From Burkholderia sp. IMCC1007 (GTDB lineage: Bacteria > Pseudomonadota > Gammaproteobacteria > Burkholderiales > Burkholderiaceae), in NCBI RefSeq assembly GCF_027257875.1, contig NZ_JAPVQY010000027.1:34088-98087 (forward strand): a stretch of 64,000 nucleotides of DNA, read 5' to 3'. A program made the position numbers and the translations under genes. The notes beneath the pieces are model-generated. The model was not told the DNA's origin. It ran no database searches and worked only from the letters and a program-made list of their open reading frames with translations. Positions 36,876 through 46,847 of the stretch are shown here, piece after piece; position 1 is the first letter of the stretch; every line of letters starts with the position of its first letter.

Positions 36876-38182
36876 CGTCCCTCCACGACCGTCACATCAA
36901 ACCGCTGATCCTCGCTGGTCTGAACGGCGAGAACTGGCACCTCGAAGACTACGTTGCGCGCGGCGGCTACAAGCAGCTGCGTCGCATTCTCGAAGAAAAG
37001 ATCACCCCTGAGCAGGTCATTGCCGACGTGAAGGCGTCGGGCCTGCGTGGCCGTGGCGGTGCGGGCTTCCCGACCGGCCTGAAGTGGAGCTTCATGCCGC
37101 GTCAGTTCCCGGGGCAGAAGTACCTCGTCTGCAACTCGGACGAAGGCGAGCCGGGCACGTTCAAGGATCGCGACATCCTGCGCTGGAACCCGCATGCGCT
37201 GATCGAAGGCATGGCCATCGGCGCGTACGCGATGGGCATCACCGTCGGCTACAACTACATCCACGGCGAAATCTTCGAAGTGTATCGACGCTTCGAGGCA
37301 GCGCTCGAGGAAGCGCGCGCCGCGGGCTTCCTCGGCGACAACATCATGGGCTCGGAATTCTCGTTCCAGCTGCACGCGCACCACGGTTACGGCGCGTACA
37401 TCTGCGGCGAGGAAACGGCGCTGCTCGAATCGCTCGAAGGCAAGAAGGGCCAGCCGCGCTTCAAGCCGCCGTTCCCGGCGAGCTTCGGCGTGTACGGCAA
37501 GCCGACCACGATCAACAACACCGAGACGTTCGCCGCGGTGCCGTTCCTGCTGTCCATCGGGCCGCAGAATTACCTCGAGATCGGCAAGCCGAACAACGGC
37601 GGCACGAAGATTTTCTCGGTGTCGGGCGACGTCGAGCGTCCGGGCAACTACGAAGTGCCGCTCGGCACGCCGTTCGCGACGCTGATGGAGCTCGCCGGCG
37701 GGATGCGCGGCGGCAAGAAGATCAAGGCCGTGATTCCGGGCGGCTCGTCGGCGCCGGTGATTCCGGGCGACATCATGATGCAGACGGATCTCGACTACGA
37801 CTCGATCGCGAAGGCGGGCTCGATGCTCGGTTCCGGCGCGGTGATCGTGATGGACGAGACGCGCTGCATGGTGCGTTCGCTGCTGCGCCTGTCGTACTTC
37901 TACTACGAGGAATCGTGCGGCCAGTGCACGCCGTGCCGTGAAGGCACCGGCTGGCTGTATCGCGTCGTGAATCGTATCGAGCACGGCGAAGGGCGCCAGG
38001 AAGATCTGGACCTGCTGAATTCGGTGGCGGAGAACATCATGGGCCGCACGATCTGCGCGCTCGGCGATGCAGCGGCGATGCCGGTGCGCGGGATGCTCAA
38101 GCACTACTGGGACGAATTCGCATACCACGTCGAGCACAAGCATTGCATGGTCGGCGGTCACGCACACGCGGCAGCGGCCTGA
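36872..38182 (+). CDS. nuoF: NADH-quinone oxidoreductase subunit F
   Basis: A 436-residue flavoprotein subunit that oxidises NADH. The NADH/FMN site [13 protein letters not shown] is near residues 61-73, and G-E-P-G-T-F-K-D-R lies downstream. The N3 [4Fe-4S] ligands are in [12 protein letters not shown] (about 349-359) with a fourth Cys near 395. Confidence 0.96.
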   Translation: MTSLHDRHIKPLILAGLNGENWHLEDYVARGGYKQLRRILEEKITPEQVIADVKASGLRGRGGAGFPTGLKWSFMPRQFPGQKYLVCNSDEGEPGTFKDRDILRWNPHALIEGMAIGAYAMGITVGYNYIHGEIFEVYRRFEAALEEARAAGFLGDNIMGSEFSFQLHAHHGYGAYICGEETALLESLEGKKGQPRFKPPFPASFGVYGKPTTINNTETFAAVPFLLSIGPQNYLEIGKPNNGGTKIFSVSGDVERPGNYEVPLGTPFATLMELAGGMRGGKKIKAVIPGGSSAPVIPGDIMMQTDLDYDSIAKAGSMLGSGAVIVMDETRCMVRSLLRLSYFYYEESCGQCTPCREGTGWLYRVVNRIEHGEGRQEDLDLLNSVAENIMGRTICALGDAAAMPVRGMLKHYWDEFAYHVEHKHCMVGGHAHAAAA

Positions 38183-38267
38183 AGCGAAGCACCGGGTTGC
38201 GGAATTTGAGCGCACGGTCGGGCCACGGCGCGAGCGGGCGAAAATAGGTTAAGGACCATTCACCATC

Positions 38268-40598
38268 ATGGTTGAACTTGAAATAGACGGCAAGAAGGTC
38301 GAGGTGCCCGAAGGCAGCATGGTGATCCAGGCTGCACACAAGGCTGACACGTACATTCCTCACTTCTGCTATCACAAGAAACTGTCGGTTGCGGCCAACT
38401 GCCGGATGTGTCTCGTCGAAGTCGAGAAGATGCCGAAGGCCGTGCCTGCCTGCGCGACGCCCGTGTCGGCCGGCATGATCGTTCGCACGCAGTCCGAGAA
38501 GGCCGTGAAGGGTCAGCAGGCGGTGATGGAATTCCTCCTCATCAACCACCCGCTCGACTGCCCGATCTGCGATCAGGGCGGTGAATGTCAGCTGCAGGAT
38601 CTGGCGGTCGGCTACGGCAAGTCGTCGTCGCGCTACTCGGAAGAAAAGCGCGTGGTGTTCCACAAGAACGTCGGCCCGTTGATCTCGATGGAAGAAATGT
38701 CGCGTTGCATCCACTGCACGCGCTGCGTCCGCTTCGGCCAGGAAATCGCCGGCGTGATGGAGCTCGGCATGCTGGGCCGCGGCGAGCACTCGGAAATCAC
38801 GACGTTCGTCGGCAAGACGGTCGATTCCGAACTGTCGGGCAACATGATCGATCTGTGCCCGGTCGGCGCGCTGACCAGCAAGCCGTTCCGCTACAGCGCC
38901 CGGACGTGGGAACTGTCGCGTCGCAAGTCGGTGAGCCCGCACGATTCCGTCGGCGCGAACCTCGTCGTGCAGGTGAAGAACAACCGCGTGATGCGCGTGC
39001 TGCCGTTCGAGAACGAAGCGATCAACGAATGCTGGATCTCGGACAAGGATCGTTTCTCGTACGAAGGCCTGAACAGCGAAGAGCGCCTGACCAAGCCGAT
39101 GCTGAAGCAGGGCGGCCAGTGGCTCGAAACCGACTGGCAGACCGCGCTGGAATACGTCGCGAAGGGGCTCAAGGGTATCGCCGCGGATCACGGCGCGAAC
39201 GCGCTGGCGATGCTCGCGAGCGCGCACAGCACCGCTGAAGAGCTGTTCCTCGTGAAGCAGCTCGCCAACGAACTGAAGACGCCGAACGTCGACTTCCGTC
39301 TGCGTCAGCAGGATTTCTCGGCGCCGGTCCAGGGCGCACCGTGGCTCGGCATGCCGATCGCCGATCTGTCGAACGTGGATGCCGCGTTCATCGTCGGTTC
39401 GTTCCTGCGCCGCGACCATCCGCTGTTCGCCGCACGCCTGCGTCAGGCCGCGAAGAACGGCGCGAAGCTGCATTTCCTGCACGCGACCGCCGACGACTCG
39501 CTGATCCGTACCGCGAAGCGCATCGTTGCCGCGCCGTCGGCATGGCTCGACGAACTGGCCGGCATCGCTGCAGCCGTCGCGCAGCTGCGCGGCGTCGCGC
39601 TGCCCGACACGCTCGCGGGCGTCACGGCATCGGCGGCGGCGCAGGCTGTCGCGCAGTCGCTCGCGAACGGCGAGCGCCGCGCGGTGCTGCTCGGCAACGT
39701 GGCCGTCCGTCATCCGGAATTCGCGAAGCTGCACGCCGTCGCTCAGTGGATCGCCGAGAACACCGGCGCCACGTTCGGTTTCCTGACGGAAGCGGCGAAC
39801 ACGGTCGGCGCGCACGTCGTCGGCGCGCTGCCGGGCGATGGCGGCCTGAACGCTCGCGAAGCGTTCGCGCAGCCGCGCAAGGGCTACGTGCTGCTGAACG
39901 TCGAGCCCGAATTCGACACGGCCGATCCGGCGCAGGCGCTTGCCGCGCTGAACCAGGCTGAAATGGTCGTCGTGATGTCGCCGTTCAAGCACGGCCTCGA
40001 TTACGCGGACGTATTGCTGCCCGTCGCGCCGTTCACCGAAACGGCCGGCACGTACGTCAACGCCGAAGGCTCGGTGCAGAGCTTCAACGGCGTCGTGCGC
40101 CCGCTCGGCGACACGCGTCCGGCGTGGAAGGTGCTGCGCGTGCTCGGCAGTCTCCTCGACCTGCCGAACTTCGAATACGAGACCGCGGAAGACGTGCGTG
40201 TCGCGGCGCTCGGCGACGCGGGCGTCGCGAGCCGTCTGTCGAACGCGACGTCGGTCGCGCCGGTGCGCGTCGCGGCGAATGCCGCAAACGGCAGCTTCGA
40301 GCGCCTCGCCGATGTGCCGATCTATCATGCCGACGCACTCGTGCGCCGCGCCGGTGCGCTGCACCTGACGGCTGCCGCGAAGGCGGCGAACGTCGCAGCC
40401 CTGCCGGCCGCGCTGTTCGACAAGCTGGGCTTGAAGGAAGGCGACGCGGTGCGCGTGCGCCAGGGCGAGCGTGCGGTGCAGTTGCCGGCCGTGCGCGACG
40501 CGAATCTTGCGGAGACGGTCGTTCGCGTGTCGGCGGCAACGCCTGCCGGCGCAGCGCTCGGCAGCCTGTTCGGTGAACTGGTGGTGGAGAAGGCGTAA
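38268..40598 (+). CDS. nuoG: NADH-quinone oxidoreductase subunit G
   Basis: A 776-residue iron-sulfur subunit. An N-terminal ferredoxin-like domain has the 2Fe-2S ligands (C-Y-H, then A-N-C-R-M-C), then a His-Cys3 [4Fe-4S] region (D-C-P-I-C-D-Q-G-G-E-C). The ferredoxin pair C-I-H-C-T-R-C-V-R-F and a molybdopterin-oxidoreductase-like domain, without molybdenum function, fill the rest. Stop and the nuoH ATG are contiguous (TAAATG). Confidence 0.95.
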   Translation: MVELEIDGKKVEVPEGSMVIQAAHKADTYIPHFCYHKKLSVAANCRMCLVEVEKMPKAVPACATPVSAGMIVRTQSEKAVKGQQAVMEFLLINHPLDCPICDQGGECQLQDLAVGYGKSSSRYSEEKRVVFHKNVGPLISMEEMSRCIHCTRCVRFGQEIAGVMELGMLGRGEHSEITTFVGKTVDSELSGNMIDLCPVGALTSKPFRYSARTWELSRRKSVSPHDSVGANLVVQVKNNRVMRVLPFENEAINECWISDKDRFSYEGLNSEERLTKPMLKQGGQWLETDWQTALEYVAKGLKGIAADHGANALAMLASAHSTAEELFLVKQLANELKTPNVDFRLRQQDFSAPVQGAPWLGMPIADLSNVDAAFIVGSFLRRDHPLFAARLRQAAKNGAKLHFLHATADDSLIRTAKRIVAAPSAWLDELAGIAAAVAQLRGVALPDTLAGVTASAAAQAVAQSLANGERRAVLLGNVAVRHPEFAKLHAVAQWIAENTGATFGFLTEAANTVGAHVVGALPGDGGLNAREAFAQPRKGYVLLNVEPEFDTADPAQALAALNQAEMVVVMSPFKHGLDYADVLLPVAPFTETAGTYVNAEGSVQSFNGVVRPLGDTRPAWKVLRVLGSLLDLPNFEYETAEDVRVAALGDAGVASRLSNATSVAPVRVAANAANGSFERLADVPIYHADALVRRAGALHLTAAAKAANVAALPAALFDKLGLKEGDAVRVRQGERAVQLPAVRDANLAETVVRVSAATPAGAALGSLFGELVVEKA

Positions 40599-41666
40599 AT
40601 GAGCTTGTTCGATACGATCAACGCGGGCGGGACCCAGCTTCTTGGCTTCGCGTGGCCGACGGTGTGGGCACTCGTGCGCATCCTCGTCGTCGCCGTCGTC
40701 ATCCTGCTGTGCGTCGCGTACCTGATTCTGTGGGAACGCAAGCTGATCGGCTGGATGCACGTGCGTCTCGGCCCGAACCGCGTCGGCCCCGGCGGCCTGC
40801 TGCAGCCGATCGCCGACGTGCTGAAGCTGCTGCTGAAGGAAGTCATTCAGCCGACCGCCGCGAGCCGCTGGCTCTACCTGGTCGCGCCGATTATGACCGT
40901 CGTGCCGGCGTTCGCCGTGTGGGCAGTGATCCCGTTCCAGGCCGAAGCCGTGCTCGCGAACGTGAACGCCGGCCTGCTGTACGCGATGGCGATTTCGTCG
41001 ATCGGCGTGTACGCGGTGATTCTCGCCGGCTGGGCGTCGAACTCGAAATACGCGTTCCTCGGTGCGATGCGTGCCGCGGCGCAGATGGTTTCGTACGAAA
41101 TCTCGATGGGCTTCGCGCTGGTGCTCGTGCTGATGACGGCCGGCAGCCTGAACCTGTCGGAAATCGTCGGCTCGCAACAGCACGGCTTCTTCGCCGGCCA
41201 CGGCGTGAATTTCCTGTCGTGGAACTGGCTGCCGCTGCTGCCGGCGTTCGTCGTCTACTTCGTGTCGGGCATCGCCGAAACGAACCGTCACCCGTTCGAC
41301 GTGGTGGAAGGCGAGTCGGAAATCGTCGCGGGTCACATGATCGATTACTCGGGTATGGCGTTCGCGCTGTTCTTCCTCGCCGAGTACATCAACATGATCG
41401 TGATCTCGGCGCTGGCTGCGACGCTGTTCCTCGGCGGCTGGGATGCGCCGTTCGAATTCCTGTCGTTCATTCCGGGCATCTTCTGGCTGGTGCTGAAGGT
41501 ATTCGCGCTGCTGTCGGTGTTCATCTGGGTCCGCGCGACGTTCCCGCGCTACCGTTACGACCAGATCATGCGCCTGGGCTGGAAGGTGTTCCTGCCCGTC
41601 ACGGTGATCTGGGTGGTCGTGGTCGGCTTCTGGATGATGTCGCCGCTGAACATCTGGGTGAAGTAA
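40599..41666 (+). CDS. nuoH: NADH-quinone oxidoreductase subunit H
   Basis: A 355-residue membrane subunit (ND1 type) at the foot of the quinone channel, with eight predicted helices. [19 protein letters not shown] is near residues 47-65. [15 protein letters not shown] is near 226-240. Confidence 0.96.
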   Translation: MSLFDTINAGGTQLLGFAWPTVWALVRILVVAVVILLCVAYLILWERKLIGWMHVRLGPNRVGPGGLLQPIADVLKLLLKEVIQPTAASRWLYLVAPIMTVVPAFAVWAVIPFQAEAVLANVNAGLLYAMAISSIGVYAVILAGWASNSKYAFLGAMRAAAQMVSYEISMGFALVLVLMTAGSLNLSEIVGSQQHGFFAGHGVNFLSWNWLPLLPAFVVYFVSGIAETNRHPFDVVEGESEIVAGHMIDYSGMAFALFFLAEYINMIVISALAATLFLGGWDAPFEFLSFIPGIFWLVLKVFALLSVFIWVRATFPRYRYDQIMRLGWKVFLPVTVIWVVVVGFWMMSPLNIWVK

Positions 41667-41676
41667 GGACGAAATC

Positions 41677-42165
41677 ATGACGGCAATCCAACACTTCTTT
41701 AAGACTTTCTTCCTGACCGAGCTGCTGAAGGGGCTCGCGCTGACCGGCCGTTACACGTTCAAGCGCAAGTTCACCGTGCAGTTCCCGGAAGAGAAGACCC
41801 CGATTTCGCCGCGTTTCCGCGGGCTGCATGCACTGCGCCGCTACGAGAACGGCGAAGAGCGCTGCATCGCGTGCAAGCTCTGCGAGGCCGTGTGTCCCGC
41901 ACTGGCGATCACGATCGAATCGGAAACGCGCGCCGACAACACGCGCCGCACGACGCGCTACGACATCGACCTGACGAAGTGCATCTTCTGCGGTTTCTGC
42001 GAAGAGAGCTGCCCGGTCGATTCGATCGTCGAGACGCAGATTCTCGAATACCACGGCGAAAAGCGCGGCGACCTGTATTTCACGAAGGAAATGCTGCTCG
42101 CAGTGGGCGATCGTTACGAGAAGGACATCGCAGCGGCGAAGGCTGCCGACGCGCCGTATCGTTGA
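41677..42165 (+). CDS. nuoI: NADH-quinone oxidoreductase subunit I
   Basis: A 162-residue 8Fe-ferredoxin subunit (clusters N6a and N6b). Two C-x-x-C-x-x-C-x-x-x-C-P motifs are visible: [12 protein letters not shown] (about 65-76) and [12 protein letters not shown] (about 104-115). It starts 10 bp after nuoH. Confidence 0.96.
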   Translation: MTAIQHFFKTFFLTELLKGLALTGRYTFKRKFTVQFPEEKTPISPRFRGLHALRRYENGEERCIACKLCEAVCPALAITIESETRADNTRRTTRYDIDLTKCIFCGFCEESCPVDSIVETQILEYHGEKRGDLYFTKEMLLAVGDRYEKDIAAAKAADAPYR

Positions 42166-42269
42166 TTGTGTTTGCAGTGCCGGCCCGGCATCGACGGGCC
42201 AGCCGCCGCGACGGGTGCGGGCGTCCCGCAAGCCGCGCCTGACTATGGCCTAACGATGAACCGGTAATC

Positions 42270-42920
42270 ATGGAATTCACGACCGTACTGTTCTACATCT
42301 TCGCGCTGCTCCTGGTGGTATCAGGGCTGAAGGTGATCACTTCGCGCAACCCGGTGGCGTCTGCGCTTTTCCTTGTGCTGGCGTTCTTCAACGCCGCCGC
42401 GATCTGGATGCTGCTGGAAGCGGAGTTCCTCGCGATCCTGCTGGTTCTGGTCTACGTGGGCGCGGTGATGGTGCTGTTCCTGTTCGTCGTGATGATGCTG
42501 GACATCAACATCGACTACCTGCGTCGCGACTTCAAGCGCTTCGTGCCGATGGCAACGGTGGTCGGCGCGATCATCGTGGTCGAGACCGCGCTGATCCTGT
42601 GGCGCGGCTACGGCGATACGCAATCGGCGCACGCGATGGCGACGGGCGCGATGGCCGACTGGTCGAACACGCGACTGATCGGCAAGGTGATCTACACCGA
42701 CTACATCTTCGCGTTTGAAATCGCCGGCCTCGTGCTGCTGGTCGCGATCATCGCCGCGATCGGGCTGACCGAGCGCAAGGGCAAGGACAGCAAGCGCCAG
42801 CGCGTGTCGGATCAGGTCAAGGTGCGTCGCGCCGACCGCGTGCGCCTCGTGAAGATGGAAGCGGAAAAGCCGCAGCCGGAAACGGCGCAGAGCGAAGCCG
42901 ATACGAGCACCAACGGCTAA
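42270..42920 (+). CDS. nuoJ: NADH-quinone oxidoreductase subunit J
   Basis: A 216-residue membrane subunit (ND6 type) with five helices. The third helix has the conserved [14 protein letters not shown]. The last 50 residues are charged and Glu/Lys-rich, extending into the cytoplasm. A 104-bp gap separates it from nuoI, with no gene. Confidence 0.94.
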
Positions 42921-42939
42921 GCGGAGGAAAAAGAAAACC

Positions 42940-43245
42940 ATGTTGACTCTTGCTCACTACCTCGTGCTCGGCGCGATCCTCTTTGCGATCGCGATCGTCG
43001 GGATCTTTCTCAACCGCCGCAACATCATCATCATCCTGATGGCGATCGAACTGATGCTGCTGGCGGTGAACACCAACTTCGTCGCGTTTTCTCATTACCT
43101 CGGCGATGTGCACGGCCAGATCTTCGTGTTCTTCGTGCTGACCGTCGCAGCAGCGGAAGCGGCGATCGGTCTGGCGATTCTGGTGACCCTGTTCCGTAAG
43201 CTCGACACGATCAATGTCGAGGATCTCGATCAGCTCAAGGGCTAA
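42940..43245 (+). CDS. nuoK: NADH-quinone oxidoreductase subunit K
   Basis: A 101-residue ND4L-type subunit with three helices. The proton-path glutamates are in [11 protein letters not shown] (about residue 36) and A-A-A-E-A-A-I-G-L (about 72). GGAGG precedes the ATG. Confidence 0.96.
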
Positions 43246-43262
43246 TTTCAGGTAACGCTGTT

Positions 43263-45317
43263 ATGTCAACGACACTCAATGAAAACCTGCTGCTGGCGAT
43301 TCCGCTCGCTCCGCTGGCCGGCTCGCTGATTGCGGGGCTGTTCGGGAACGCCGTGGGGCGTAAGGGCGCACACCGGATCACGATCCTCGGCGTATTGATC
43401 GCGTTTCTGCTGTCGGCGAAAGTCTTCGTCGACGTGATGGGGGGCGCGAGCTTCAACGCGACCGTCTATCAGTGGATGAACGTCGGCTCGCTGAAACTTG
43501 AAATTGGTTTCCTCGTCGATTCGCTGACCGCGATGATGATGGTCGTCGTGACCTTCGTCTCGCTGATGGTGCACATCTACACGATCGGCTACATGTCGGA
43601 AGAGGACGGCTACCAGCGCTTCTTCTCGTACATCTCGCTGTTCACGTTCTCGATGCTGATGCTCGTGATGAGCAACAACTTCCTGCAGCTGTTCTTCGGC
43701 TGGGAAGCGGTGGGCCTCGTGTCGTACCTGCTGATCGGCTTCTACTTCACGCGTGAAAGCGCGATCTACGCGAACATGAAGGCGTTCCTCGTGAACCGCG
43801 TGGGCGACTTCGGCTTCCTGCTGGGCATCGGCCTGCTGCTCGCGTTCGCGGGTTCGATGAACTACGGCGAAGTGTTCGCGAAGCGTGCGGAGCTCGCGAG
43901 CCTGCACTTCCCGGGCACCGACTGGGGCCTGCTGACCGTCGCGTGTATCTGCCTGTTCATCGGCGCGATGGGCAAGTCGGCGCAGTTCCCGCTGCACGTG
44001 TGGCTGCCTGACTCGATGGAAGGCCCGACGCCGATCTCCGCGCTGATTCACGCGGCGACGATGGTGACGGCCGGCATCTTCATGGTGTCGCGCATGTCGC
44101 CGCTGTTCGAGCTGTCGGACGCCGCGCTGTCGTTCATCACGGTGATCGGCGCGATCACGGCGCTGTTCATGGGCTTCCTCGGGATTGTCCAGAACGACAT
44201 CAAGCGTGTCGTCGCGTACTCGACGCTGTCGCAGCTCGGTTACATGACGGTGGCGCTCGGCGTGTCCGCTTACCCGGTCGCCGTGTTCCACCTGATGACG
44301 CACGCGTTCTTCAAGGCACTGCTGTTCCTCGGCGCCGGTTCGGTGATCATCGGCATGCACCACGACCAGGACATGCGCAACATGGGTGGCCTGCGCAAGT
44401 ACATGCCGATCACGTGGATCACGTCGCTCGTCGGTTCGCTGGCGCTGATCGGTACGCCGTTCTTCTCGGGCTTCTACTCGAAGGACTCGATCATCGACGC
44501 GGTGAAGCTGTCGCACCTGCCGGGTTCGGGCTTCGCGTACTTCGCGGTGGTCGCGAGCGTGTTCGTCACGGCGCTGTACTCGTTCCGCATGTACTTCCTG
44601 GTGTTCCACGGCGAAGAGCGCTTCCGCAAGCCGAAGCATCCGGAATCGCCGATGGGCATGGCGGCCGCTCACGGTCACGACGATCACGGCCATGGCCACG
44701 GTCATGACGATCACGCGCACGAGCCGCACGAGACCCCGTGGGTCGTGTGGGTGCCGCTCGTCCTGCTGGCGATCCCGTCGGTGATCATCGGTGCGATCGC
44801 GGTCGGCCCGATGCTGTTCGGCGACTTCTTCCAGCATGGTGTCGCGTTCGACAAGGTGATCTTCGTCGGCGCGAATCATCCGGCACTGGCCGAGATGGCG
44901 GAGGAGTTCCACGGCTGGGTCGGCATGGGTCTGCACTCGGTGTCGGGCCTGCCGGTGTGGCTGGCGCTCGCCGGCGTGGTCGTCGCGTGGTTCCTGTACC
45001 TGAAGCGTCCGGAGCTGCCGGCTTCGATCCGCCGCACGTTCGGCCCGATCTACACGCTGCTCGACAACAAGTACTACATGGACAAGATCAACGAGGTGGT
45101 GTTCGCCCGTGGTTCGGTGGCGATCGGCCGAGGCCTGTGGAAGGAGGGTGACGTCGTGGTGATCGACGGCCTCGTGAACGGCAGCGCCCGGTTCATCGGC
45201 TGGTTCGCCAGCGTGATCCGCTTCCTGCAATCCGGTTACATCTACCACTACGCGTTCGCCATGATCATCGGCATGCTGGGGCTCCTGACCCTGTTTGTGA
45301 CGCTGGGCGGCAAATAA
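43263..45317 (+). CDS. nuoL: NADH-quinone oxidoreductase subunit L
   Basis: A 684-residue antiporter-like proton-pumping subunit (ND5 type) with 14 or more helices and the lateral amphipathic helix near the C-terminus. F-F-G-W-E-A-V-G-L-V-S-Y-L-L-I-G carries the pump Glu (about 146), and H-A-A-T-M-V-T-A-G-I-F the helix-8 region. A His/Asp-rich insertion (about residues 469-490, 13 His or Asp in a short span) lies in a hydrophilic loop. Confidence 0.96.
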   Translation: MSTTLNENLLLAIPLAPLAGSLIAGLFGNAVGRKGAHRITILGVLIAFLLSAKVFVDVMGGASFNATVYQWMNVGSLKLEIGFLVDSLTAMMMVVVTFVSLMVHIYTIGYMSEEDGYQRFFSYISLFTFSMLMLVMSNNFLQLFFGWEAVGLVSYLLIGFYFTRESAIYANMKAFLVNRVGDFGFLLGIGLLLAFAGSMNYGEVFAKRAELASLHFPGTDWGLLTVACICLFIGAMGKSAQFPLHVWLPDSMEGPTPISALIHAATMVTAGIFMVSRMSPLFELSDAALSFITVIGAITALFMGFLGIVQNDIKRVVAYSTLSQLGYMTVALGVSAYPVAVFHLMTHAFFKALLFLGAGSVIIGMHHDQDMRNMGGLRKYMPITWITSLVGSLALIGTPFFSGFYSKDSIIDAVKLSHLPGSGFAYFAVVASVFVTALYSFRMYFLVFHGEERFRKPKHPESPMGMAAAHGHDDHGHGHGHDDHAHEPHETPWVVWVPLVLLAIPSVIIGAIAVGPMLFGDFFQHGVAFDKVIFVGANHPALAEMAEEFHGWVGMGLHSVSGLPVWLALAGVVVAWFLYLKRPELPASIRRTFGPIYTLLDNKYYMDKINEVVFARGSVAIGRGLWKEGDVVVIDGLVNGSARFIGWFASVIRFLQSGYIYHYAFAMIIGMLGLLTLFVTLGGK

Positions 45318-45332
45318 GACGGGGAATAACTA

Positions 45333-46823
45333 ATGCACGCTTTTCCGATTCTCAGTACCGCGATCTGGCTGCCTATCGTTTTCGGCCTCCTCGTGCTCGT
45401 GGTAGGTAACGATAGAAAGCCGGCGACGGCCCGCTGGGTCGCACTGATCGGTTCGCTGCTCGGGCTCGCGGTCACGATTCCGCTGATCACGGGCTTCGAC
45501 TCGAGCACGGCAGCGCTGCAGTTCGTCGAGCATTCGGTCTGGATCGAACGCTTCGACATCTCGTATCACCTTGGCGTCGACGGCCTGTCGATGTGGTTCG
45601 TGGTGCTGACCGCGCTGATCACGGTCATCGTCGTGATTGCCGCGTGGGAAGTGATTACGGAGAACGTCGCGCAGTACCTCGCGGCGTTCCTGATCCTCTC
45701 GGGGATCATGGTCGGCGTGTTCTCGTCGGCCGACGGCCTGCTGTTCTACGTGTTCTTCGAAGCGACCCTGATCCCGATGTACATCATCATCGGTGTGTGG
45801 GGCGGTCCGAATCGCGTGTATGCGGCATTCAAGTTCTTCCTGTACACGCTGGCCGGCTCGCTGCTGATGCTGGTTGCGCTGATCTACCTGTACACGCAGA
45901 CGCATTCGTTCGACCTCGCGACGTGGCAGGACGCGAAGATCGCGATGACGCCGCAGATCCTGCTGTTCATTGCATTCTTCCTCGCGTTCGCGGTGAAGGT
46001 GCCGATGTGGCCGGTGCACACCTGGCTGCCGGACGCGCACGTGGAAGCGCCGACGGGCGGCTCGGTCGTGCTGGCCGCGATCATGCTGAAGCTCGGTGCG
46101 TACGGTTTCCTGCGTTTCTCGCTGCCGATCACGCCTGACGCAAGCCACTTCCTGGCGCCGGTCGTGATCACGCTGTCGCTGATCGCGGTGATCTACATCG
46201 GCCTCGTCGCGATGGTGCAGTCCGACATGAAGAAGCTGGTCGCGTATTCGTCGATCGCGCACATGGGCTTCGTCACGCTCGGCTTCTTCATCTTCAACCA
46301 GCTCGGCGTCGAAGGCGCGATCATCCAGATGATCTCGCACGGCTTCGTGTCGGGCGCGATGTTCCTGTGTATCGGCGTGCTGTACGACCGCCTGCACTCG
46401 CGCCAGATCGCCGACTACGGTGGCGTCGTGAACGTGATGCCGAAGTTCGCGGCGTTCGCGATGCTGTTCTCGATGGCGAACTGCGGCCTGCCGGGCACGT
46501 CGGGTTTCGTCGGCGAGTTCATGGTGATTCTCGCAGCCGTCCAGTACAACTTCTGGATCGCGTTCGGTGCAGCGTTCACGCTGATCCTCGGCGCCGCCTA
46601 CACGCTGTGGATGTACAAGCGCGTGTACTTCGGCGCGGTTGCAAACGATCACGTTGCCAAGCTGAAGGACATCGGTAACCGCGAGTTCCTGATGCTGGCC
46701 GTGCTTGCCGCGTTCACGCTGCTGATGGGCCTGTATCCGAAGCCTTTCACCGACGTGATGCACGTTTCCGTGGAAAACCTCCTCTCCCACGTCGCGCAGT
46801 CGAAGCTGCCGCTGGCGCAGTAA
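45333..46823 (+). CDS. nuoM: NADH-quinone oxidoreductase subunit M
   Basis: A 496-residue antiporter-like subunit (ND4 type) with 14 helices. F-Y-V-F-F-E-A-T-L-I-P-M-Y carries the proton-channel Glu (about 144). K-V-P-M-W-P-V-H-T-W-L-P-D-A-H-V-E-A-P-T is intact near 228-247. It starts 15 bp after nuoL. Confidence 0.96.
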   Translation: MHAFPILSTAIWLPIVFGLLVLVVGNDRKPATARWVALIGSLLGLAVTIPLITGFDSSTAALQFVEHSVWIERFDISYHLGVDGLSMWFVVLTALITVIVVIAAWEVITENVAQYLAAFLILSGIMVGVFSSADGLLFYVFFEATLIPMYIIIGVWGGPNRVYAAFKFFLYTLAGSLLMLVALIYLYTQTHSFDLATWQDAKIAMTPQILLFIAFFLAFAVKVPMWPVHTWLPDAHVEAPTGGSVVLAAIMLKLGAYGFLRFSLPITPDASHFLAPVVITLSLIAVIYIGLVAMVQSDMKKLVAYSSIAHMGFVTLGFFIFNQLGVEGAIIQMISHGFVSGAMFLCIGVLYDRLHSRQIADYGGVVNVMPKFAAFAMLFSMANCGLPGTSGFVGEFMVILAAVQYNFWIAFGAAFTLILGAAYTLWMYKRVYFGAVANDHVAKLKDIGNREFLMLAVLAAFTLLMGLYPKPFTDVMHVSVENLLSHVAQSKLPLAQ

Positions 46824-46847
46824 TCGCGAGCGGAGGAAATCAAAATC

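Noticed and set aside
38097..41678. A 1193-codon minus-strand frame opposite nuoF to nuoH
   Set aside because: Same antisense composition bias; the plus strand has clear complex I genes across the whole span.
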